Source of the DNA: SHWB01 sp050246875
Lineage (GTDB): Bacteria > Pseudomonadota > Alphaproteobacteria > UBA6615
Reading direction: 5' to 3'
DNA: 64,000 nucleotides
NCBI GenBank assembly: GCA_050246875.1
Contig: JBFWVF010000007.1
Span: forward strand, 248,001-312,000
Part shown: positions 26,850-36,785 of the stretch, in pieces
Layout: each line of letters opens with the position of its first letter
Numbering within the stretch: position 1 is the stretch's first letter
The notes under the pieces: generated by a model
Databases searched by the model: none
The model's input: only the letters and a program-made list of their open reading frames with translations
Told to the model about the DNA's origin: nothing
Position numbers and translations under genes: made by a program

Positions 26850-28955
26850 ATGTACACCATCGCGGTCGACATCGGCGGTACCTTCACCGACTGCGTGGCG
26901 ATCGACGACGCCGACGGCCGCACCACAGTTCGCAAGGTGCTGACGACGCCGGACGACCTGCAGCGCGGTGTGCTCGACGGCATCGGCCAGATCGCCGGCG
27001 AACTCGGCCGGCCGACGGAGGCCCTCCTCGCCGACGCCCGCCGCTTCGTCCACGCCACGACGCAGTCGAGCAACGCCGTCTTCGCCGGCACCGGCACACG
27101 TACCGCAGTGCTGACGACGCACGGCTTCGCCGACACCCTGCTGATCATGCGTGCCACCGGCCGCGTCGCAGGCCTGTCGGTGTTCGAGCGGCACCACTAC
27201 CGCAACACGCAGAAGCCCGAGCCGCTGGTCGACGAGCGCGACATCTTCGAGGTCGCCGAGCGCATCGACCACAAGGGCGCGGTGATCACGCCGCTCGACG
27301 CGGCCGAGTTGAGGGCGCTGGCGCGCCGCATCCGCGCCGCCCACTACGGCGCCGTCGCCGTGTGCTTCCTGTTCTCGCACAAGAACCGAGAGCACGAGGT
27401 CGCCGCCGGCGCCATCCTGCGCGAGGAACTGCCCGGCTGCTACGTGTCGCTGTCGGCCGAGGTGGCGCCCGTCATCGGCGAGTACGAGCGCAGCGCGACG
27501 ACGCTGTTCAACGCCTATGTCGGCCCCGTCATCGAGAGCTACCTCAGGCGGCTGGAAGCGACGCTCGCCGATGCCGGGCTGCGCCAGAAGCTGCTGATCG
27601 TGCAGGCCAACGGCGGTGTCGCCACGGCGGCACAGACCGTCCCCATCATGACCGTCGAGTCGGGCCCGGCGGCCGGCGTCGTCGGCGCGGCGCTGCTGGC
27701 CGAACAGCTCGGCACGCCCAACGTCATCGGCACCGACGTCGGCGGCACTACCTTCAAGGTGGCGATCATCGCCGACAACGCCTGGGCCTACAGCCGCGAG
27801 ACGGTGCTCAACCAGTACCAGCTCCGCCTGCCGATGATCGATATCGCCTCCATCGGCGCCGGCGGCGGCTCGATCGCCTGGATCGACAACGGTCGCCTCA
27901 AGGTCGGCCCGCGTAGTGCGGCGGCGAGCCCCGGCCCCGCCTGCTACGGGCTCGGCGGCACCGAGCCGACGGTGACCGACGCCGACGTCGTGCTCGGCTA
28001 CATCTCGCCCGACCGCTTCCTCGACGGCCGCATGAAGCTGCTGCCCGAGCGCGCCCACGAGGCCATCCGCATCCACATCGCCGACCGGCTGTTCGGCGGC
28101 GACGTGCTGGCGGCGGCCGCCGGCATCCGCCGCGTCGTCGACAGCCAGATGGCCGACCTCATCCGCAAGACGACGCTGGAACGCGGCCACGACACGCGCG
28201 ACTTCGTGATGATGGCCTATGGCGGCGCCGGCCCGACGCATGCCTGTTCCTACGGCCCCGACGCAGGCTGCGCCGAGATCGTCATCCCGGCCGTCGCCAC
28301 CGTGCATTCGGCCTACGGCGCCGCCGTTACCGACATCCGTTTCAGCCTGCGCTACTCCGATCCGGTGGTCCTGCCGGTGCCGCCGGAACGGCTGGAAGGC
28401 GTCTACGCGACGATGGAACGCGAGGGCGGCGCCCTGCTCGCCGATGCCGACGTGCGCGAGGCAGACCACCGTTACGAACGCTGGGTCGAGGCCCGCTACC
28501 GCCGCCAGGTCCATACCGTGCGCGTGCCGGCACCGGCGCGCATCGATGCCGCCGGCGTCGAGGCCATCGCCCAGTCCTTCCACCGCGAATACGAGCGCCT
28601 GTTCGGCGCCGGCACCGGCCTCGCCAACGCCGGCATCGAACTGATCAACTACGGCGTCGACGCCATCGGCCGCGTCGGCCGCCACCCGCCCGAACGCATC
28701 GCACCGGCCGCTGCGGCGCCGCGCCCGCGCACGACGCGCAAGGCATGGTGCGGCGTCGCCGGCGCGCTGGTCGACACGCCCGTCTATGACGGCCCGTCGC
28801 TCGGCGCCGGTGCCGAACTTGCCGGGCCGGCGGTAATCGAACAGCCCGGCACCACCGTCGTGCTGCTCACCGGCCAGCACGCCCGCGTCGACGATTTCGG
28901 ACACATCCACGTCACCCATGCCGGCAACGGTCGGACGGAGGCGAGCCATGCCTGA
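26850..28955 (+). CDS. hyuA: Hydantoinase A/oxoprolinase-type ATP-dependent subunit
   Basis: A 701-residue subunit of the hydantoinase A/acetone carboxylase beta-type family, which activates its substrate with ATP. The sugar-kinase-like phosphate loop DIGGTFTD (7-14) and the second GTDVGGTTFKV (about 290-300) mark the two ATPase lobes, and AYGGAGPTHA is typical of the family. The length fits. Its last eight bases overlap hyuB. Substrates in the family include hydantoins, 5-oxoproline, acetone and acetophenone; the sequence does not decide. Confidence 0.88.
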   Translation: MYTIAVDIGGTFTDCVAIDDADGRTTVRKVLTTPDDLQRGVLDGIGQIAGELGRPTEALLADARRFVHATTQSSNAVFAGTGTRTAVLTTHGFADTLLIMRATGRVAGLSVFERHHYRNTQKPEPLVDERDIFEVAERIDHKGAVITPLDAAELRALARRIRAAHYGAVAVCFLFSHKNREHEVAAGAILREELPGCYVSLSAEVAPVIGEYERSATTLFNAYVGPVIESYLRRLEATLADAGLRQKLLIVQANGGVATAAQTVPIMTVESGPAAGVVGAALLAEQLGTPNVIGTDVGGTTFKVAIIADNAWAYSRETVLNQYQLRLPMIDIASIGAGGGSIAWIDNGRLKVGPRSAAASPGPACYGLGGTEPTVTDADVVLGYISPDRFLDGRMKLLPERAHEAIRIHIADRLFGGDVLAAAAGIRRVVDSQMADLIRKTTLERGHDTRDFVMMAYGGAGPTHACSYGPDAGCAEIVIPAVATVHSAYGAAVTDIRFSLRYSDPVVLPVPPERLEGVYATMEREGGALLADADVREADHRYERWVEARYRRQVHTVRVPAPARIDAAGVEAIAQSFHREYERLFGAGTGLANAGIELINYGVDAIGRVGRHPPERIAPAAAAPRPRTTRKAWCGVAGALVDTPVYDGPSLGAGAELAGPAVIEQPGTTVVLLTGQHARVDDFGHIHVTHAGNGRTEASHA

Positions 28956-31140
28956 CAGCGCACCATCGCTGCTCGATCCCGTCACCTTCGAGGTGCTCAA
29001 CCACCGCCTGCTGTCGATCTCCGAGGAGATGGGCATCCAGTACATGCGGTGCTCGGGATCGAACGTGCTCATCACCGGCAACGACGCCGCCTCGGCGATC
29101 ATGAACGCCGATGGCGCGCTGGTCGCCGTCGGCCCCTATATCGTCACCCAGGGCAACGTGCTGCCGCTGATCGTGCAGGCGACCATCGATGCGGCGAAGC
29201 TGCACGGCGACGTCGCCGACGGCGACATCTACATCTGCAACGATCCCTATCTCGGCGCCATCCACGCGCCCGATTTCGCCACCGTCAGCCCGCTGTTCCA
29301 CGACGGCGAGCTGATCGCCTGGCTCGGCGCCTCGGGGCATCAGCTCGACACCGGTGGCATGGACCCGGGGGGCTTTTCCGTGAAGGCGGTCGACATCCAC
29401 CAGGAGGGGCTGCGCATGCCCCCGGTCAAGCTGGTCGACCGCGGCACGGTGCGCTCGGACGTGCTCGACTGGATCATCAACCAGGTGCGCGATCCCATCG
29501 TCGGCCTCGACGTGAAGGGCCAGATCGCCGCCATCATGGCCGGCCGCGAGCGGGTGAAGGGCCTGATCGAAAGCTGGGGCGTCGAGACGGTGAAGGGCGC
29601 GATGGCGCGCTCGGTCGAGTTCGCCGCCGAAAAGCTGCGCGGCCGCCTCGCCGAGCTGCCCGATGGGCGGTGGCGCGAAGTGCAGTACATCGACCATGAC
29701 GGCCACCAGTCGCGCATCTACACGGTGGTGTGCACGCTGACCAAGAAGGGCGAGCGGCTGACCTTCGACTTCACCGGCACCAGCCCCAACGCGCGCGGCC
29801 TCATCAATTGCACCTGGTCGGGCCTGCAGGCGGCCGTGCTGTCGGCCGTCTACATCAACCTGTGCTGGGACATCCCGTGGAACCGGGGCGTGCGCGACTG
29901 CCTCGACATCGTCTCGCAGACCGGCACGGTGAACAACGCGGCCTATCCGGCGCCCTGCGCCATGGCGACTATCTCCGGCGTCATCGTCACCATCGACGCG
30001 GCGTGGCGCTGCCTGTCGCAGATGCTGCTGGCCAGCGACAAGTACCGCGGCGAGGCGATGGCGGTGTGGTCGGGCACCTCGATGGCGCCGATCTTCGCCG
30101 GCACGAGCCAGCACGGCTTCCCCTTCGCCGCCACCGAGATGAGCCATTTCGGCGGCGGCGGCGGCGCCCGCACCTATGCCGACGGCGTCGACACCTCGGG
30201 CATCGTCTTCAACACGACGCCCAACATGCCCAACATCGAGGACCAGGAGGCGGAGTACCCGGTGCTCTACCTGTTCCGCCGCCACCTGCGGGACTCCGGC
30301 GGTCCGGGGCGCTTCCGCGGCGGCCGGGCGGGCGAACTTGCCTATACCGTCCATGACGCGCCGAAGGCCGATCTCGAGGGCCTGTTCGCCGGCACCGGCG
30401 CCGAGATGCCGAACGGCATCGGCATCGCCGGCGGCCTGCCCGGCTGCGCCATTCGCATCGGCCGCTATACCGGTAGCGACGTACCCAATCGCATCGCCGC
30501 CGGGCATCCCCTGCCCGACCGCCTCGAGGACATCTCCGGCAGCCACGAGATGATGGCGAGCAAGCATCCGCGCGTGCCGATTCCCGCGGGCGACGTGTGG
30601 CACCATTGCTGGCAGGCCGGCGGCGGCTACGGCGACCCGCTGCTGCGCGAGCCGGCGCGCGTGGCGACCGATCTGGCACGCGGCGCCGTCTCGGCCGAGG
30701 CGGCGCGCGACATCTACGGCGTCGTGCTCGCCCCCGACGGCAGTGCCGACGCCGCCGCGACCGAAGCGCGCCGCACCGAGATCCGCCACGTCCGTCTCGC
30801 CTCCGCCACCACCATCGAGCCGGGCGACGCGGTCGTCGACTTCCCCGGGATCACTGGCAAGCTGCGGCTGGGCGACGCGCTTGAGATTGACGGCGCCGCC
30901 GGTGCCGTGGCCTGCGCCCAGTGCGGTCACCGCCATTGCGGCACCCATGACAACCTGCTGCTGCACCTGCGCGAGGTGCTATCGCCGCTGTCGGCGGCGG
31001 GCCCCGTGCGCGGCGAGGACTACGATGTCGGCCGCTTCCGGCTGCGCCAGCTCTGCTGCGCGAACTGCGGCACGCTGGTCGACACGCAGGTCGCGCTGGA
31101 CGGCGCCCCGCGGCCGTTCATGCGGCTCGGCGCGACATGA
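28948..31140 (+). CDS. hyuB: Hydantoinase B-type subunit with C-terminal zinc-ribbon-like extension
   Basis: A 730-residue subunit. Residues 1 to about 600 are a complete HyuB (LDPVTFEVLNHRLLSI, NDPYLGAIHAPD, DFTGTSPNARG, QAGGGYGDPL). The tail of about 100 residues adds Cys pairs: CxxC at 656-659, then Cys664, and CCANC at 703-707. This recalls the small zinc-binding gamma subunit of acetone/acetophenone carboxylases, here apparently fused. That points toward a carboxylase rather than a simple hydantoinase, as inference. The ATG at 2894 8 (28948) overlaps hyuA. Confidence 0.85.
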   Translation: MPDSAPSLLDPVTFEVLNHRLLSISEEMGIQYMRCSGSNVLITGNDAASAIMNADGALVAVGPYIVTQGNVLPLIVQATIDAAKLHGDVADGDIYICNDPYLGAIHAPDFATVSPLFHDGELIAWLGASGHQLDTGGMDPGGFSVKAVDIHQEGLRMPPVKLVDRGTVRSDVLDWIINQVRDPIVGLDVKGQIAAIMAGRERVKGLIESWGVETVKGAMARSVEFAAEKLRGRLAELPDGRWREVQYIDHDGHQSRIYTVVCTLTKKGERLTFDFTGTSPNARGLINCTWSGLQAAVLSAVYINLCWDIPWNRGVRDCLDIVSQTGTVNNAAYPAPCAMATISGVIVTIDAAWRCLSQMLLASDKYRGEAMAVWSGTSMAPIFAGTSQHGFPFAATEMSHFGGGGGARTYADGVDTSGIVFNTTPNMPNIEDQEAEYPVLYLFRRHLRDSGGPGRFRGGRAGELAYTVHDAPKADLEGLFAGTGAEMPNGIGIAGGLPGCAIRIGRYTGSDVPNRIAAGHPLPDRLEDISGSHEMMASKHPRVPIPAGDVWHHCWQAGGGYGDPLLREPARVATDLARGAVSAEAARDIYGVVLAPDGSADAAATEARRTEIRHVRLASATTIEPGDAVVDFPGITGKLRLGDALEIDGAAGAVACAQCGHRHCGTHDNLLLHLREVLSPLSAAGPVRGEDYDVGRFRLRQLCCANCGTLVDTQVALDGAPRPFMRLGAT

Positions 31141-31733
31141 CGGCCGCCGCCCGCCGCGCCGAACCGGTCGCAGACGCCGCGCCCGCGGCGAGCCTCGGCA
31201 CGTCCATCCGCGAGGCGCGCCACGCGTCCGGCAAGACCCTGCGCGAGGTGGCCGACGCGGCCGGCGTGTCGATCAGCTATCTCAGCCAGATCGAACGCGA
31301 TCTCCTGACACCGGCGATCGGCGCGCTGCGCCGCATCGCCGAGGCGCTGGGCCTGCCGGCCGGCACCCTGGCCTTCGCATCGGGCGCGCGGCCGGGCCGC
31401 GTCGGCATCGTGCGCCGCGACGCGCGCAAGCGCGTCTCGCTCGGCGACGGCGCCATCGACTGGGAACTGCTGACGCCCGACGTGCAGGGCCGCGTCTCCG
31501 TCCTCGCCCTCAACGTGCCGCCGGGCGCCGAGGGCGGCGAGGCCTTCAGCCATCCCGGCGAGGACATCGTCGTCGTCCAGCGCGGCACGCTGTCGATCGA
31601 GGTCGGCGGCCTCTGGCACGAGATTGGGCCGGGCGATTCCATGCGCTTCGGCAGCGAGATTCCCCACCGCTGGCGCAATGCCGGCAGCGAGCCCGTCGAG
31701 GCGCTGTGGATCAGCTCCCCGCCCTGGCTGTGA
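31137..31733 (+). CDS. XRE-family regulator with C-terminal cupin domain
   Basis: A 198-residue transcription factor. An HTH of the XRE type lies at about 20-78 (LREVADAAGVSISYLSQIE) and a cupin sensor at about 110-195 (HPGEDIVVVQRGTLSIEVGG, ending IPHRWRNAG). Proteins of this layout usually control nearby catabolic genes in response to a small acid or amine. Its ATG overlaps the hyuB stop (ATGA), so it belongs to the operon and may autoregulate it through the palindrome before hyuA. Confidence 0.9.
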   Translation: MTAAARRAEPVADAAPAASLGTSIREARHASGKTLREVADAAGVSISYLSQIERDLLTPAIGALRRIAEALGLPAGTLAFASGARPGRVGIVRRDARKRVSLGDGAIDWELLTPDVQGRVSVLALNVPPGAEGGEAFSHPGEDIVVVQRGTLSIEVGGLWHEIGPGDSMRFGSEIPHRWRNAGSEPVEALWISSPPWL

Positions 31734-31752
31734 CGAGCGACAGGAGAGAAGA

Positions 31753-32268
31753 ATGAGCGAACAGCAGACCCCCGCCGCACCGCGCAAGCTGTCGCACGAG
31801 GTGGTGATGGAGGTGGAAGGCCACACCGTCGGCCGCTTCCGCAACGAAACGACGGTGCGCCTGCTCGGCGAGGGCGGCGGCACCTTCGAGATCGCCACCG
31901 ACGAAGGCAAGTTCCCGCATGGCGGCGACGGCTCCGCCCCGCCGCCGCTGGCCTACTTCGCCGCCGCGCTGGTGACCTGCCTGATGGTGCAGGTGAAAGC
32001 CTTCGCCCGCCGCATGCGGATCGATATCCGCGGCGTGAAGGCGTCCAACCGCTGCCACTGGCGCGCCGACTTCGACGGCCGCGGCCCTTATGTGTCGCGC
32101 CCGATGGGCTTCTCGATCGACCTCGACATCGACAGCGACGCCCCGACGGAGGACCTGCTGCGCCTGATCGACGCCGCCAAGAAGGGCTGCTTCGTCGAGC
32201 AGACACTCGCCGTCGCCAACGACATCAAGCATCGCCTCAAGGTCGGCGACGGCTGGGTCGACGCCTGA
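31753..32268 (+). CDS. OsmC family protein, copy 1
   Basis: A 171-residue OsmC/Ohr-fold protein. Cys76 (in LVTCLM) and Cys146 (in KKGCFVEQ) are at the positions used for thiol-based peroxide reduction in this superfamily; a third, Cys101 (NRCHW), is shared with copy 2. The ATG follows an AGGAGAGAAGA site 19 bp after the regulator. Role in the cassette may be detoxification or as an acyl/thioester handling protein; the sequence does not settle this. Confidence 0.88.
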   Translation: MSEQQTPAAPRKLSHEVVMEVEGHTVGRFRNETTVRLLGEGGGTFEIATDEGKFPHGGDGSAPPPLAYFAAALVTCLMVQVKAFARRMRIDIRGVKASNRCHWRADFDGRGPYVSRPMGFSIDLDIDSDAPTEDLLRLIDAAKKGCFVEQTLAVANDIKHRLKVGDGWVDA

Positions 32269-32294
32269 TCGCCCGCGAGCAAGGAGGCCATCAC

Positions 32295-32810
32295 ATGACC
32301 GACGCCAAGCCGGCGGCCGAGGCCGCCCACACCTTCGACGTGATCTGGGAAGCCGAAACGCGCACGACCGACCGCCTGCGCACCGAGACGCGGGTGCGCC
32401 AGGCCAGCATCGGCAACCACCCCGAATTCACCATCCTCACCGACGAGGTAGGCTACCCGCACGGCGGCGACCAGACGGCGCCGGCACCGCTCGCCTACTT
32501 CGCCACCGCGCTCACCACCTGCCTGACGACGCAGGTGCGCGCCTTTGCCAAGAAGCTGCGCATCGACATTCGCGGCATCCGCATCAAGGCGCGTTGCCAC
32601 TGGCGCGCCGACGCCATCGGCCGCGAGCCCTATGTCGGCTCGCCGGTCTCGTTCCATCTGGATGTCGACATCGACAGCGACGCCGGCGAGGCCGACCTGC
32701 GCCGCCTGCTGGAAGTGGCGAAGAAGGGCTGCTTCTTCGAACAGACGCTCAACCGGCCCAACGAGGTGACGCATCGCCTCAAGGTCGGCGACGGCTGGGT
32801 CGACGCGTAG
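32295..32810 (+). CDS. OsmC family protein, copy 2
   Basis: A 171-residue paralog of copy 1 with the same length and Cys76, Cys101 and Cys146 in the same places. The central block is close (PLAYFA, RIDIRG, RCHWRAD) and both end in HRLKVGDGWVDA, while the first 50 residues differ. AAGGAGG lies just before the ATG. The pair probably forms a heterodimer or two dimers with different substrates. Confidence 0.88.
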   Translation: MTDAKPAAEAAHTFDVIWEAETRTTDRLRTETRVRQASIGNHPEFTILTDEVGYPHGGDQTAPAPLAYFATALTTCLTTQVRAFAKKLRIDIRGIRIKARCHWRADAIGREPYVGSPVSFHLDVDIDSDAGEADLRRLLEVAKKGCFFEQTLNRPNEVTHRLKVGDGWVDA

Positions 32811-32816
32811 CCGCGC

Positions 32817-33611
32817 CTAAACCGTGATCGTGCCGGCGAGGTAGTCGGCGCAGGTGCCGGCGATGTCGACACGGTCGCCGCGCAGGCGGCACCACAGCGT
32901 GCCGCCGCGCGCCGAGATCTGCCGGCCGACCAGCGCGTCCCGGCCGAGCACGCCGGCCCAGTAGGGCAGCAGGCTTGTCTGGGCGGAGCCGGTGACGGGA
33001 TCCTCGGGAATGCCGGCGCGCGGCGCAAAGAAGCGCAGCACGTAGTCGTGCGCGTCGCCCGGCGCCGTGGCCGTGACGGCGAAGGTGTCGACCCGCGCGA
33101 GTGCCACCATGTCCGGCGCCAGCGCCGCGACGTCCGCCTGCCGGTCGAAGACGCAGACGAGGTCGCGAGCCGCCAGCACCGCGCGCGGCGCGGCGCCAAG
33201 GGCGTCGGCAAGGCCGGCGGGCACGGCGACCGGCCTGGGCGGCCGCGACGGAAAGTCGAGGGCATAGCGCTCGCCGTCGCGCGCCACCGTGAGAATTCCC
33301 GATTTCGACTGGAAGCGAACGGAAGCGCCGGTGAACCCCCGATGCCGCCACAGCACGTGCCCGGCGGCGAGCGTGGCGTGGCCGCAGAGGTCGATCTCGA
33401 CGCCGGGCGTGAACCAGCGCAGGTGGAAATCGTGATCTGCGCCGGTCGGCGCCGGCACGTAAAAGGCCGTCTCGGCGAGGTTGTTCTCGGCGGCGATCGC
33501 CTGCAGCGTCGCATCGGGCAGCCACGCCTCGAGCGGGCACACAGCCGCCGGATTGCCGGTGAACGGCCGGTCGGCGAAGGCGTCGACCTGCCACATCGGG
33601 ATCGTCGTCAT
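32817..33611 (-). CDS. PhzF family isomerase
   Basis: A 264-residue protein of the PhzF/diaminopimelate-epimerase-like fold. The catalytic Glu is E47 in AENNLAETAFY; DAFADRPFTGNPAAVC at the start and CGHATLAAGHVLW and EDPVTGSAQ complete the family signature. Members isomerise small metabolites; the substrate is unknown. The stop is six bases from the OsmC gene on the other strand. The start overlaps the stop of the EamA gene (ATGA). Confidence 0.9.
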   Translation of the reverse strand: MTTIPMWQVDAFADRPFTGNPAAVCPLEAWLPDATLQAIAAENNLAETAFYVPAPTGADHDFHLRWFTPGVEIDLCGHATLAAGHVLWRHRGFTGASVRFQSKSGILTVARDGERYALDFPSRPPRPVAVPAGLADALGAAPRAVLAARDLVCVFDRQADVAALAPDMVALARVDTFAVTATAPGDAHDYVLRFFAPRAGIPEDPVTGSAQTSLLPYWAGVLGRDALVGRQISARGGTLWCRLRGDRVDIAGTCADYLAGTITV

Positions 33612-34522
33612 GCCGGTTCGCGTCCGCGCTGCGCCAGCGCCACGCCGGCGATGATGACCACGGTGGCGACGACCAGCGGCCAGGTCAGTGTCTCGCCTAG
33701 AAACAGCGTCCCGGAGGCGACGCCGACGACCGGCATGCCGAACAGGAAGGTCGTCATCCGCGTCGGCCCGGCAATGGCGATGGCGACGAACATCGCGAGG
33801 TAGGCGACGATGTTGGAGTTGATCGCCAGCATGGCGATGGAGAACCAGGCGACGCCGGACAGGCCGGCGACGGCGGCGAAGTCGAGGTGCCAGAGGCCGA
33901 ATGGGATCATCATCAGCGACGCGACGACGACGCTCCACATCGTCACCGCATAGGGTCCGTAGCGGCCCATCGTCGGCCCGCTGACGGCGAAGATGCTGGC
34001 CGCCGCCAGCGAGGAGCCGAACACCAGCAGGTCGCCCACGAGGCTTGCATGCGACGCGGTGAGGCCGATCGCCTCGGCGATGAGGAGCGCGGCGCCGGCG
34101 AAGGCGACGAGGCAGCCGACGACCCAGGTCAGTCTCGGCCGCCGCCAGGTGATCAGCGCCACCAGCAGCCCGGTGAGGATCGGCGAGGAGGAATTGACCA
34201 CCGCCGTATGCCCCGCCGTCGACAGCGAGGCGCCCCAGCTCTGCAGCAGGATGAAACCGACGAGGCCGACCGCCGAGACGTACAGCAGCACCCATTTGTG
34301 CCGGCCCTGCCAAGGCAGCTTAAGTCCCATGAGAAGGATGACGGCAAGCGCGAAGGGCAGCGACAGCACGGCGCGGAGGATGCCGACCGATAGTCCGTCG
34401 ACATCGACGGCCGCGAGCTTCACGAACAGCGGCGTCGCGCCCCACGACACCGCCGTGTAGAGCGCGCACGCCATCGCGAGAGGCGTCATGCGGCCAGGTC
34501 CGGGCACGGCGGCGGCGGTCAT
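33608..34522 (-). CDS. EamA/DMT-superfamily transporter
   Basis: A 304-residue inner-membrane protein with ten predicted helices in two EamA repeats; the first repeat starts SWGATPLFVKLAAV and the second FAVSGPTMGRYG. Such proteins usually export amino acids or metabolites. It is joined by four-base ATGA overlaps to thiD upstream and PhzF downstream, so the three are translationally coupled. Confidence 0.88.
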   Translation of the reverse strand: MTAAAVPGPGRMTPLAMACALYTAVSWGATPLFVKLAAVDVDGLSVGILRAVLSLPFALAVILLMGLKLPWQGRHKWVLLYVSAVGLVGFILLQSWGASLSTAGHTAVVNSSSPILTGLLVALITWRRPRLTWVVGCLVAFAGAALLIAEAIGLTASHASLVGDLLVFGSSLAAASIFAVSGPTMGRYGPYAVTMWSVVVASLMMIPFGLWHLDFAAVAGLSGVAWFSIAMLAINSNIVAYLAMFVAIAIAGPTRMTTFLFGMPVVGVASGTLFLGETLTWPLVVATVVIIAGVALAQRGREPA

Positions 34523-35334
34523 CGCACGCCGTCGCCGGTGAACGGCCGCACCGTGACGCCATGGTCGAGCGGGCCATGGCCCTTGCCGTAGCCGGGCGCG
34601 GCGGCGATGGCGGCGCGCACATAGGCGCGCGCGCGGGCCACCGCACGCTCGACGGCAAGCCCCTGCGCGATGCCGGCCGCGATTGCCGAGGCGAGCGTGC
34701 AGCCGGTGCCGTGGGTATGGCGCGTTGCCAGCCGGGCATCGGCGAAGCGCACGATGCCGACGCGCGTCACCAGCAGGTCGACCACGTCTGGCCCGTCCAG
34801 GTGGCCGCCTTTGACCAGCGCCGCCGCCGCTCCCATCGCCACCAGTGCCTTGCCGGCCGCCACCTGCCCCGCCTCGTCCTCGACGGCGATGCCGGTCAGT
34901 GCCGCCGCCTCGGGCGCGTTGGGTGTCACCACCGCCGCCCGCGCGACGAGTCGCGCGGCGAGCGCCGCATGTGCGTCGTCGTCGAGCAGCTTCGCCCCGC
35001 CCTTGGCGACCATCACCGGGTCGACCACCAGCGGCACGCCCGCCGCGTGCCGCGCCAATGCGTCGGCCACCGTGGCGATCACCTCGGCCGTGTGCAGCAT
35101 GCCGGTCTTGACGCAGTCGGCGCCGATGTCGTCGAGCACCACGCGCATCTGCCGCGCGATGAAGTCGGGCGGCACGCCGTGCACGGCCTCGACGCCCAGC
35201 GTGTTCTGCGCCGTCAGCGCGGTGATCGCCGTCGCCGCGAAGCCGCCCAGCGCGGTCACCGCCTTGATGTCGGCCTGGATGCCGGCGCCGCCGCCGGAAT
35301 CCGACCCGGCGACGATGAGCACGCGTCCGTGCAT
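34519..35334 (-). CDS. thiD: Hydroxymethylpyrimidine (phosphate) kinase
   Basis: A 271-residue ribokinase-fold enzyme that phosphorylates HMP and HMP-P for thiamin synthesis. AGSDSGGGAGIQAD (9-22) is the substrate loop and the anion hole/catalytic region is HTHGTGCTLASA. The ATG at 35334 lies five bases after glmM. thiE is 27 kb away in the same window. No TPP riboswitch is visible before it. Confidence 0.95.
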   Translation of the reverse strand: MHGRVLIVAGSDSGGGAGIQADIKAVTALGGFAATAITALTAQNTLGVEAVHGVPPDFIARQMRVVLDDIGADCVKTGMLHTAEVIATVADALARHAAGVPLVVDPVMVAKGGAKLLDDDAHAALAARLVARAAVVTPNAPEAAALTGIAVEDEAGQVAAGKALVAMGAAAALVKGGHLDGPDVVDLLVTRVGIVRFADARLATRHTHGTGCTLASAIAAGIAQGLAVERAVARARAYVRAAIAAAPGYGKGHGPLDHGVTVRPFTGDGVR

Positions 35335-35339
35335 GGGGC

Positions 35340-36692
<1,353 letters not shown>

Positions 36693-36785
36693 CTGCGGAT
36701 CGCCGGTGGTTCGTGCTTGCTTGCCCGCGCTTATAGCAGAGGGGCCCGCGCCGTTGCAGCGATGTGACGAGCCCCGCCGGGCCGC

